A stretch of 57,348 bases of DNA from an uncultured Clostridia bacterium (GTDB lineage: Bacteria; Bacillota; Clostridia; Christensenellales; CAG-138). This document shows, piece by piece, positions 49,233 to 57,293 of the stretch. Each line of letters opens with the position of its first letter. The first letter of the stretch is position 1. The stretch covers positions 1 to 57,348 of the forward strand of contig CAMVMM010000015.1 in assembly GCA_947168565.1 (NCBI GenBank). The letters are read 5' to 3'. The translations under genes were made by a program, and so were the position numbers. The notes under the pieces are model-generated. The model searched no databases. It saw only the letters and a program-made list of their open reading frames with translations, and was not told the origin of the DNA.

Positions 49233-52200
49233 ATGAAAAGATTTCTTGCAGCACTGCTTGCGGTAATGTTGACGTTTTCACTCGTCTCCATTCCCGTCCG
49301 AGCAGAGGGCGAGGTAGTCTTCACGGTCCCGACCATACAGGCCGAACCCGGTGATACGGTGGACGTTACCGTTATGATCGACTGTGCAGACCATGAAATG
49401 CATGTATTGAATTCGTACCTGCAGTTCGACCCGGAAGCCCTGACCGTGAATTCGATAACTCCGGGCAGCGGCATGAGCGCCAACGGCGGATTCGTTCTTC
49501 CCGATTTTGCCAGCGAGTCCGGCAAAGCCAAGATCGGTGCGATGTATCCCACCACCGGCTTCACCGGCAGCGGCGTTCTTATGACCGTGAACTTCACCGT
49601 CAGCGATGATGCCGCCGGCAGCATCCCGCTCACCATGGTCGTCACGGAGATCCGCAACTATCCCGTTGGCGGTACCGCCGTCGATCTGCCCTACGTCGCA
49701 AATGACGGCGCGGTCGTGGTTGCGGGTGCCGATCCCACGCAGGCTCCTGCCACCGATGCGCCCGCAGCGGATTTCAACGCTGCGGCGAACATTGAGGGCG
49801 GCGAACTTGTTTTTGACAATAACGTTTCCGATTATCCCTGGGAAGTCGTTACCGAAAGGGACGGCAGGACCTACGTCCGCAGCACCAACCAGGGCCAGCG
49901 CAGCACCGATTCCACGTTTGCTCTCACCGTAAACGCCGCCGAAGGCGACGTGCTCAATTTTGAGTATCAGGCATGGGGCGAGGTCAGCTCCTACAGCGGC
50001 AACGTGTGGGACGGTCTCCGCGTTGCGATCGACGGCGATTATGCAGACAGGTACTGGGGAAATGCTCAGCAGTGGACTCCCTTCTCCCTTGAGCTTCCCG
50101 CAGGCGAGCACACCGTCACCTTCACCTTCCATAAGGACAGCAGCACCGATGGCACCGGCGACTTTGCCGCCATCGACAACGTTGAGTACGTGCCCGCGGC
50201 CGATCAGCCCACGCCCGTGCCCGCAACTCCCGCACCCGGCACCGCCACCTTCGTGGTCGAGCCCGACTATCAGCAGATAGAGGCGGGTGACACCTTCGAG
50301 CTCACCGTCAGCGTGGACGGCGATTTCGAGGCGCACATGCTCAACTTCCAGCTCAATTACGACGACTCTGTCTTCGAGTTCGTTTCCGCTCAGAACGGCG
50401 CGGTCCTCAATTCGGCCGCTCAGCTTGAAGGCATGGTCGTGCTTGACGGCACCACCATCCCCGGCAGCGTGCGCCTCGGCGTGCTCATGCCCATCGAGCC
50501 CATGACCGAGACCGGCGAGCTGTTCACCGTCACCTTCAGGGCGAAGGACAATGCCGAGGTCGGCGTTTACGACTTCACCCCCGTTGTGACCACCTTCTCG
50601 AACGCGCCTCTTGACGGCAACAACAACCCCGTTGAGACCCCCATCGAGAACACCGCGACCGGCGCTCAGGTGGAGATCGCTGCTCCCGTTACCGAGCCTC
50701 CCGTAACCGAGCCTCCCGTAACCGAGCCCCCCGAGACCGAGATTCCCGTTACCGCGCCTCCCAGCGAAGTTCTTATCTTCGTGAATCCCGAGGAGCAGGA
50801 TGCTCAGCCCGGCGACACCATCACCTTTAACGTTAAGCTTCTTGCGGTGATCGGCGAGTTTGAAGCACACACCTTCAATCTCCAGCTCAACTACGATTCC
50901 GATATCTTCACCGTTACGAACGTTGAGTTCGGCGAGGTTTGCGACCAGATCCTTGCTCTTGAGGGCTTCCCGGTCTGCGATTATGAAACCATACCCGGCT
51001 CCATCCGCTTCGGCGCTCTGATGCCCACCGAGGGCTTCACTGCCGACGGCACCATCTTCACCGTTACCGCGGTGGTGAGCGACAATGCTCCCGTTGGAGA
51101 TTATGACCTCACTCCGCTCACCGTTGAGTTCGATCATGCTCCCGTAGGCGAGGAGCCCACTCCCATCGAGCATCTGGACGTGCCCGGTGTCGTTCACATC
51201 ACCGAGCCTCCGGTAACCCCCGTTCCCGGCACCGCGATGTTCTATGTGGAGCCCGATTACACCCTCACCGAGGCGGGCGAGCTCGTTTCCGTTGATATCA
51301 TGGTCAGCGGCGACTACGAGGCGCACGCGCTCAACCTCTGGGTGGATTACGACAGCGACAACTTCGAGTTCGTTTCCTGCGAGTCCGGCGACGTGCTTGC
51401 GGACGCGGTTGACAACGGCGGCACCTTCGTTCTTGACGGCGAGACCATCCTCGGCTCCGTGCGCCTCGGCGTGCTCATGCCCCAGGATCCCATGACCGGC
51501 GAAGGCACCCTGTACACCCTTACCCTCAGGGCCAAGGAAACCGCTCAGCCCGGCGTCTACCCCGTTGGCATCGAGGCGATCGAGTTCATCAACTATCCCG
51601 CGATCGACGGCGTTGAGACCCCCATCGAGCATGAGGACATCCCCGGCGAGATCGAGATCACCGTTCCCGTGACTCCGACTCCCGAGCCTGTTACTCCGAC
51701 TCCCGAGCCTGTGACCCCCACTCCCGAGCCTGTGACCCCCACTCCCGAGCCCATAACTCCTGTTCCCGGCGAGGTCACCATCTATGTCGATCCCCAGCAT
51801 ACCGAGATCGAGCATAACGACGAGTTCACCTTCGATGTTAAGATAATGGGCGAGTACGAGGCTCACGCGGTGAACCTCCAGCTCAACTATGACAGCAACT
51901 ACTTCGAGTTTGTTTCCGCCGCCAACGGCGATGTCGTGATCGACGCTCTTGCGGACGATGCGGCGGTCGTGCTGGACGGCAGCACCATTCCCGGCAGCGT
52001 GCGCCTCGGCGTGCTCATGCCCGATTATCCCATGACCGGCGAAGGCACCCTCTTCAGCGTGACCCTCCGTGAGAAGGGCAACGCTCAGGAGAACGTTCCT
52101 TATCCGCTCACTCCCGTTTGCATCGAGCTGGTGAACTACCCCGTTGAAGGCGAGTCCACCCCCATCGAGCATACCGAGATCCCCGGCGACGTTGAGATAA

Positions 52201-55200
52201 TCGTTACCGAAACCCCGACTCCCGAGCCGGTCACCCCGACTCCCGAGCCCCCGACCCCCACTCCGGTTCCCGTAACCGAGCCGCCTATCCCGACTCCGGT
52301 TCCCGGCACCGCCGTGTTCAAGGTACTTCCCGAGACTCAGAACGCCATGCCCGGCGACACCATCACCTTCGACGTAACCCTTGAAGGCGAGTTCGAGGCC
52401 CACGTTCTCAATCTCCAGCTCAACTACGATCCCAACGTATTCGAGATCCTGTCCACCGCCCGCGGCGAGGTTATCAACCAGATCATCGACCTCGGCGGCA
52501 CCCAGATCCTCGATCATACCACCGTCCCCGGCAGCATCCGTCTCGGCGCTATGATGCCGACCGCAGGCTTCGATGCAAACGGCGTTATCTTCACCGTTAC
52601 CGCCCGCATCAAGGATGCCAAGGATCCCGCTCCCGAGGGCTACCATGAGCTGACCCCCGTTGTTACCGAGTTCACCAACTATCCCATTGGCGGTGAAAAC
52701 ACCCCGATCGAGCATACCGACATCCCCGGCTACGTGTACGTCGGCAGCATCGTGACCCCCAGCCCCGTTCCGGTAACTCCGGCTCCCGGCGAGGTCACCA
52801 TCTACGTCGATCCCCAGCATACTCAGATCGATCATAACGACGAGTTCGTGTTCGCCGTTAAGATCATGGGCGAGTACGAGGCTCACGGCATGAACCTCCA
52901 GCTCAACTTCGACAGCGAGCACTTCGAGTTCGTCAACGCCATTAACGGCGACGTTATCATCGCGGCCCTCAACAACGGTGCGACCGTTGTGGCGGACGGC
53001 GACACCGTTCCCGGCAGCATCCGCCTCGGCGTGCTCATGCCCGAGGAGCCCATGACCGGCGAGGGCACTCTGCTCAACATCACCCTCCGCGAGAAGGGCA
53101 CCGCCGCTGAGAACGTGCCTTACCCGCTCACCCCCGTGTGCGTTGATCTCGTGAACTACCCGATCGATGGCGTATCCACTCCCATCGAGCACACCGAAAT
53201 TCCCGGCGACGTTACCATAATCCCCGGCAGCACGCCGATGAACGCTGTGTTCTACGTTCTGCCCAACTACACTGTTGTGAATGCGGGCGAGACCTTCACC
53301 GTTGACGTTAAGGTCGACGGCAGCTTCGAGGCGCACGGTCTGAACCATCAGTTCAACTACGACGCCAACAACTTCGAGTTCGTATCCGTTGCCGAGGCCG
53401 AGGTAATCGAGCATATCACCTCCCTGAACGGCACCTACGTGCTTGACGGCACCACCATCCCCGGCAGCGTACGCCTCGGCGTGCTCATGCCCGAGGAAGG
53501 CTTCACCATGACCGGCACGTTCTACAGCGTGACCCTCAGGGCGAAGACCACCGCCGCCGTTGGCGTTTACGATCTCGGTCTTGTTGTGGACAGCTTCGTG
53601 AACTATCCTCTTGAGGGCGAGTCCGAGGACATCTTCAACTACGTGATCCCCGGTGAGGTTGAGATCATCAACGACGTCACCCCCACCCCCATCGTAACCG
53701 TTCCCCCGCAGCCCACTCCGGTGCCCGGCATGGCGAACTTCATCGTCGACGCCGAGCCCAACTACCTTGAGCCCGGTCAGGAGTTCCAGGTATCCGTGCG
53801 CATCGAGGGTGAATACGGCGAGGCCCATACCCTCAACCATCAGCTCAACTACGATGCGAACGTATTCGAGTTCGTATCCTATGAGCGCGGCCCCGTTGCG
53901 ATGCAAATCATCGACCTCGGCGGCACCCAGATCATCGACGGCACCACCATCCCCGGCAGCGTTCGCTACGGCGTGATGATGCCCACCGATGGCTTCACCG
54001 AGCAGGGCATCTTCTACACCGCCACCTTCCGCGTGAAGGACAGCGCGCAGAACGGCACCTATCCCTTCGATCAGGTTGTTTCCGAGTTTGCGAACTTCCC
54101 GCTTGGCGGCGTTGAGACCCCCATCGAGCATAACATCATCAACGACAACGTCGTTATCACCACCCCCGACGTGACCCCCACTCCCGCTCCGATAACCCCC
54201 GAACCCGGCGTGGTGTTCATCTACGCGGAGCCCGACCCCGATGTAGTCGTTCCCGGTCAGGAATTCGTTGTGAACGTTCGCATCGAGGGCGAGTACGAGG
54301 CTCACGGCATGAACCTCCAGCTCAACTACGACACGGAGAACTTCGAGTTCATCCATGCCGAGGAGATCGGAAACGTTCTCGTTGACGCTCTTGACAAGAA
54401 CGCCACCATCCTTCTCGACGGCGACACCGTTCCCGGCAGCGTGCGCCTCGGCGTGCTCATGCCCGATGAGCCCATGGATCAGGAGGGCATCCTGTTCACC
54501 GCACACTTCCGTGCAAAGGAGACCGCGCCCGTTGGCGAATATCCCTTCACCCCCGTGGCGGTCGATCTTGTGAACTTCCCCATCGGCGGCGTATCCACTC
54601 CGATCGAGCATTACGACTTTGAGGGCTACGTCGAGATCCTCCCCGGCGATACCGTGATCTTCCGCGCTATCCCCGATCCCACCGAGCTCATCCCCGAGCA
54701 GATCTTCACCGTTCAGGCAACCGTTCAGAACCCCTACGAGGCTCACGGCCTGAACTTCCAGCTCAACTACGATGCGAACACCTTCGAGGTCGTCAGCATC
54801 GCGGACGGCACCGTGGTCAACCAGGCAAGGCAGCTTGGCGGCACCGTCGTTCTTGACGGCGAAACCGTTCCCGGCAGCATCCGTCTCGGTATCCTCATGC
54901 CGCAGGAGGCGCTCACCGCCGAAGGCGACATGTTCACCGTAACCTTCCGCGTGAAGGCTTCCGCTCAGACCGGCGATTACGACTTCGTGCCCAATGCGGT
55001 CGAATTCGTAAACTACCCGCTCGACGGCGTTTCCACCCCGATCCCGCACGTTGACATTCCCGGCACCGTACATATCGGCGAAACCGAGGGCGTCATCTTC
55101 CGTGCGATCCCGGATCCCACCGTTGTGGAGCCCGGCGACACCTTCACCGTTGACGTAACCGTTGAGAATCCCTATGAGGCTCACGGTCTGAATCTCCAGC

Positions 55201-55997
55201 TCAACTACAACCCCGCTTACTTCGAGTTCGTATCCGCTGTGAACGGCGCAGTTCTTGCAGATGCGATCGCAAACGGCGGCACCGTTGTGCTTGAGGGCAG
55301 CCAGATCCCCGGCAGCGTACGCCTCGGCGTGCTCATGCCCACCGATCCCATGGATCAGGAGGGCGTGCTGTACACCGCAACCTTCCGCGTGAAGGACGGC
55401 GCACCGGTCGGCATCTATGACTTCACTCCTGTGGCAGTCGATTTCGTCAACTTCCCGCTTGGCGGAGTTTCCACTCCCATCGAGCACGTTGACATCCCCG
55501 GTCAGGTCGAGATCATCGGCGGCGTAACCCCGACTCCCGAGCCTCCCACCCCGACTCCCGAGCCTCCCACTCCGACTCCCGAGCCGCCTACTCCGACTCC
55601 CGAGCCGCCCACTCCGACTCCCGAGCCGCCTACCCCGACTCCCGAGCCGCCCACCCCGACTCCTGTGCCTCCCACCGAGCCTCCGGTAGAGCCCACTCCG
55701 GTGCCTCCCACTGAGCCTCCGGTAGAGCCCACCGAGCCTCCGGTAGAGCCCACTGAGCCTCCGGTTGAGCCCACCGAGCCTCCGGTTGAGCCCACCGAAC
55801 CTCCGGTAGAGCCCACTGAGCCTCCGGTTGAGCCCACCGAACCTCCGGTAGAGCCCACTGAGCCTCCCGTGGAGCCCACTCCCGAGCCCACCACCCCGCC
55901 CGCACCTCCCACCGGCACCATTGCGCTGGTTGGCGTTGGTATCGCGGCGCTGGTAGCCGGCGCAGGCATCATCCTCTTCAGGAGGAAGGAAGACTGA
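49233..55997 (+). CDS. Giant scaffoldin-like protein with 12 cohesin-like modules
   Basis: A 2,254-residue exported protein. A signal peptide covers residues 1-24 (ends VRAEG). Twelve modules of about 140-145 residues follow the cohesin pattern: 'PGDTxxVxV', 'LQLNYDxxxFEFVS', 'PGSVRLGVLMP', 'GxLFTVTFRxKxxAxxGxY'. Module 1 is the most divergent and is followed by one beta-sandwich domain of another type (about 178-322). Pro/Thr/Glu linkers join modules. A long linker then precedes 'PPTG', a hydrophobic helix and RRKED, a sortase-like wall signal. In the family cohesins bind dockerins with high affinity in the presence of calcium. No enzyme or carbohydrate-binding module is present. Three dockerin genes lie in this window. 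RBS GGAAGGAG; C-ending codons dominate, suggesting strong expression. Confidence 0.82.
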   Translation: MKRFLAALLAVMLTFSLVSIPVRAEGEVVFTVPTIQAEPGDTVDVTVMIDCADHEMHVLNSYLQFDPEALTVNSITPGSGMSANGGFVLPDFASESGKAKIGAMYPTTGFTGSGVLMTVNFTVSDDAAGSIPLTMVVTEIRNYPVGGTAVDLPYVANDGAVVVAGADPTQAPATDAPAADFNAAANIEGGELVFDNNVSDYPWEVVTERDGRTYVRSTNQGQRSTDSTFALTVNAAEGDVLNFEYQAWGEVSSYSGNVWDGLRVAIDGDYADRYWGNAQQWTPFSLELPAGEHTVTFTFHKDSSTDGTGDFAAIDNVEYVPAADQPTPVPATPAPGTATFVVEPDYQQIEAGDTFELTVSVDGDFEAHMLNFQLNYDDSVFEFVSAQNGAVLNSAAQLEGMVVLDGTTIPGSVRLGVLMPIEPMTETGELFTVTFRAKDNAEVGVYDFTPVVTTFSNAPLDGNNNPVETPIENTATGAQVEIAAPVTEPPVTEPPVTEPPETEIPVTAPPSEVLIFVNPEEQDAQPGDTITFNVKLLAVIGEFEAHTFNLQLNYDSDIFTVTNVEFGEVCDQILALEGFPVCDYETIPGSIRFGALMPTEGFTADGTIFTVTAVVSDNAPVGDYDLTPLTVEFDHAPVGEEPTPIEHLDVPGVVHITEPPVTPVPGTAMFYVEPDYTLTEAGELVSVDIMVSGDYEAHALNLWVDYDSDNFEFVSCESGDVLADAVDNGGTFVLDGETILGSVRLGVLMPQDPMTGEGTLYTLTLRAKETAQPGVYPVGIEAIEFINYPAIDGVETPIEHEDIPGEIEITVPVTPTPEPVTPTPEPVTPTPEPVTPTPEPITPVPGEVTIYVDPQHTEIEHNDEFTFDVKIMGEYEAHAVNLQLNYDSNYFEFVSAANGDVVIDALADDAAVVLDGSTIPGSVRLGVLMPDYPMTGEGTLFSVTLREKGNAQENVPYPLTPVCIELVNYPVEGESTPIEHTEIPGDVEIIVTETPTPEPVTPTPEPPTPTPVPVTEPPIPTPVPGTAVFKVLPETQNAMPGDTITFDVTLEGEFEAHVLNLQLNYDPNVFEILSTARGEVINQIIDLGGTQILDHTTVPGSIRLGAMMPTAGFDANGVIFTVTARIKDAKDPAPEGYHELTPVVTEFTNYPIGGENTPIEHTDIPGYVYVGSIVTPSPVPVTPAPGEVTIYVDPQHTQIDHNDEFVFAVKIMGEYEAHGMNLQLNFDSEHFEFVNAINGDVIIAALNNGATVVADGDTVPGSIRLGVLMPEEPMTGEGTLLNITLREKGTAAENVPYPLTPVCVDLVNYPIDGVSTPIEHTEIPGDVTIIPGSTPMNAVFYVLPNYTVVNAGETFTVDVKVDGSFEAHGLNHQFNYDANNFEFVSVAEAEVIEHITSLNGTYVLDGTTIPGSVRLGVLMPEEGFTMTGTFYSVTLRAKTTAAVGVYDLGLVVDSFVNYPLEGESEDIFNYVIPGEVEIINDVTPTPIVTVPPQPTPVPGMANFIVDAEPNYLEPGQEFQVSVRIEGEYGEAHTLNHQLNYDANVFEFVSYERGPVAMQIIDLGGTQIIDGTTIPGSVRYGVMMPTDGFTEQGIFYTATFRVKDSAQNGTYPFDQVVSEFANFPLGGVETPIEHNIINDNVVITTPDVTPTPAPITPEPGVVFIYAEPDPDVVVPGQEFVVNVRIEGEYEAHGMNLQLNYDTENFEFIHAEEIGNVLVDALDKNATILLDGDTVPGSVRLGVLMPDEPMDQEGILFTAHFRAKETAPVGEYPFTPVAVDLVNFPIGGVSTPIEHYDFEGYVEILPGDTVIFRAIPDPTELIPEQIFTVQATVQNPYEAHGLNFQLNYDANTFEVVSIADGTVVNQARQLGGTVVLDGETVPGSIRLGILMPQEALTAEGDMFTVTFRVKASAQTGDYDFVPNAVEFVNYPLDGVSTPIPHVDIPGTVHIGETEGVIFRAIPDPTVVEPGDTFTVDVTVENPYEAHGLNLQLNYNPAYFEFVSAVNGAVLADAIANGGTVVLEGSQIPGSVRLGVLMPTDPMDQEGVLYTATFRVKDGAPVGIYDFTPVAVDFVNFPLGGVSTPIEHVDIPGQVEIIGGVTPTPEPPTPTPEPPTPTPEPPTPTPEPPTPTPEPPTPTPEPPTPTPVPPTEPPVEPTPVPPTEPPVEPTEPPVEPTEPPVEPTEPPVEPTEPPVEPTEPPVEPTEPPVEPTEPPVEPTPEPTTPPAPPTGTIALVGVGIAALVAGAGIILFRRKED
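49311..55523 (+). repeat. Twelve cohesin-like modules
   Basis: Approximate module spans: 1, 49311-49727; 2, 50241-50679; 3, 50766-51200; 4, 51231-51665; 5, 51771-52205; 6, 52308-52754; 7, 52791-53228; 8, 53244-53675; 9, 53730-54164; 10, 54210-54647; 11, 54648-55085; 12, 55086-55523. Modules 2-12 share the motif EAHxxNxxxNYD and PGS[VI]R. Modules 10, 11 and 12 follow each other with no linker. Modules 5 and 7 are closest relatives, as are 11 and 12, pointing to tandem duplication. Confidence 0.85.
49765..50199 (+). other. Beta-sandwich domain inserted between modules 1 and 2
   Basis: Residues about 178-322 of the scaffold differ from the cohesin-like modules. Signature parts are 'LNFEYQAWGEVSSYSGNVWDGLRVAIDG', 'PFSLELPAGEHTVTFTFHKD' and 'DFAAIDNVEYVP'. 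This resembles the MAM/laminin-G-like or choice-of-anchor beta-sandwiches of secreted bacterial proteins. It might bind a ligand or host glycan, but no binding residues can be assigned. Confidence 0.6.
55524..55905 (+). repeat. Long Pro/Thr/Glu linker with short repeats
   Basis: First part: 'TPTPEPP' units (21 bp), about eight copies. Second part: 'TEPPVEP' units (21 bp), about ten copies. Together they span about 125 residues between the last cohesin-like module and the wall signal, long enough to cross a thick wall layer. Both unit lengths are multiples of three, so length may vary without frame loss. Confidence 0.9.
55908..55994 (+). other. C-terminal wall-sorting-like signal
   Basis: The protein ends with PPTG, then GTIALVGVGIAALVAGAGII, then LFRRKED. 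This matches the order of a sortase signal: short motif with TG, membrane span, basic tail. The motif is PPTG rather than LPxTG, so a non-classical sortase or simple membrane anchoring is possible. No sortase gene is in the window. Confidence 0.65.
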
Positions 55998-56042
55998 TCT
56001 TGTAGGCGGAAATAATATCCAAAATTCCGCTGAGTAACAAAA

Positions 56043-56078
56043 CAAGGCCCCCGCCTGATACGCGGGGGTCTTGTCTAT
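56043..56078 (+). terminator. Terminator of the scaffold gene
   Basis: A 12-bp stem (56043-56054 with 56062-56073, one G-U pair) with seven consecutive GC pairs closes a 7-base loop and is followed by TCTATTACTT. It lies 46 bases behind the stop codon. The strong stem makes this the best terminator in the window. Confidence 0.75.
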
Positions 56079-56112
56079 TACTTCGATAACTCTCTAATAT
56101 ATCAAAAAACTA

Positions 56113-56142
56113 TTGAAAAGAATAAATAAATCATGATAGAAT
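56113..56142 (+). promoter_or_regulatory. Promoter of the propeller-dockerin gene
   Basis: TTGAAA (56113-56118) and TAGAAT (56137-56142) are 18 bases apart. TGA before the -10 box forms an extended -10. It starts a leader of about 90 nt before ATG 56239. The separate promoter shows that scaffold and dockerin gene are distinct units. Confidence 0.55.
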
Positions 56143-56238
56143 AGCGAGGCAGTCGATTGAATTGCGGTTCCGCGTGCTTTCGAAGGGCGGCGTTTGAGCC
56201 CCGGTTCTTCGCTGTAATAATCTAAGGAGCTTTCAATA

Positions 56239-57267
56239 ATGAAAACACTCAAAAAGGCATTCTCCATTCTGCTCGTATGTTCGCTTCTTTTGACGGCGAT
56301 CCCTGCGTTTGCGGAAAGCACGCTTCCCGAAAAGGGCGGAGTTATGTTCGGCGGCTATGCCGTGCACGATTTTGCCGAGAACGACTACAATAAGTTCATC
56401 ACCTTCTCCGGCGATCAGCCCGGCCAGATCGAGGTGCAGTCCTTCTGCCTCACCACCTATGCCGCTGCCTACTACAACGGCGTGGTTTACGGCTATCTCT
56501 ACGGCTACGATCAGGAAGGCACACTTCACGATGAGTTTTACACCATGAATACCCTCACCGGCTATATGATCGACTTCCCCGGCGGAAACGCGGGCGGCGA
56601 ATTCGTTTATGCCATGGCATACAACTATGCGGATGATACCATGTATGCCCTCTGCGATGAGGATCATCCGTATATCGCATCCGTTGATCTTGCCACCGGC
56701 GAGCTTACCCGCTTTGTGGATATCAACCTCGGCAGCTTCCTCGGCCTTCGCGGTATGGCTATCAATGCGGACGGCGTGTTCTATCTGCTCACCATGTCCG
56801 CTGTGAACTCCCGCCTTCTCACCCTCAATATGGAAACCGGCGCACTCACCGAGATCGGCGCCACCGGCAAGCCCGCCTACTACGCGCAGTCCATGACCTG
56901 CGATCCTGCCACCGGCAGGCTCTACTGGGCGCAGCTCGAAACCTACACCAACAACGGTCTTTTTGAGATCGATCCCGCCACCGCGGCATGCACCTCCATG
57001 GGTAAGATCGGCGTTGAGGGCATGGAGATCACCGGCCTCTACGTTGTGTTCGATCAGGATGAGCCCGATTACCTTCTTGGCGATATAAACGATAACGGCG
57101 AGATCGATATGCAGGATGCGCTCATGGCGCTGCGTGCCTCCATGCAGCTTGTCGAGCTTACCGAGCGTCAGACCCTTGCCGGCGACGTGAATCTTGACGG
57201 CAGCGTCACCACCACGGATGCGCTCAGGATCATGCGCCTTGTGATGGGCCTTATCGACGAGCTTTGA
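56239..57267 (+). CDS. Secreted propeller-like protein with C-terminal dockerin
   Basis: A 342-residue exported protein. A signal peptide covers residues 1-25 (ends AFAES). Residues about 35-270 contain repeated 'Y.MN..TG...' and 'D..TGELTRF', 'NMETGALTEIG', 'DPATGRLYWAQ', 'IDPATAACTSMG' units, a beta-propeller-like pattern. The C-terminal 65 residues form a dockerin with loops DINDNGEIDMQD and DVNLDGSVTTTD and following helices. Loop positions 10-11 are MQ and TT. It lies 241 bases behind the scaffold, the nearest possible binding partner. No catalytic residues are seen. GGAGC precedes the ATG. Confidence 0.85.
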   Translation: MKTLKKAFSILLVCSLLLTAIPAFAESTLPEKGGVMFGGYAVHDFAENDYNKFITFSGDQPGQIEVQSFCLTTYAAAYYNGVVYGYLYGYDQEGTLHDEFYTMNTLTGYMIDFPGGNAGGEFVYAMAYNYADDTMYALCDEDHPYIASVDLATGELTRFVDINLGSFLGLRGMAINADGVFYLLTMSAVNSRLLTLNMETGALTEIGATGKPAYYAQSMTCDPATGRLYWAQLETYTNNGLFEIDPATAACTSMGKIGVEGMEITGLYVVFDQDEPDYLLGDINDNGEIDMQDALMALRASMQLVELTERQTLAGDVNLDGSVTTTDALRIMRLVMGLIDEL

Positions 57268-57293
57268 TCCCAACGAATTTGCCCCGCGGGTCC

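Noticed and set aside
49233-55997. Classical cellulosomal scaffoldin with carbohydrate-binding module
   Set aside because: No CBM3-like or other carbohydrate-binding module is visible, and none of the nearby dockerin proteins has a glycosidase domain. It is described as scaffoldin-like only.
49278-56045. A 2,255-codon open frame antisense to the scaffold gene
   Set aside because: It has no signal peptide, domain or ribosome-binding site and mirrors the scaffold. It results from repeated modules and C-ending codons, which avoid stop codons on the opposite strand.
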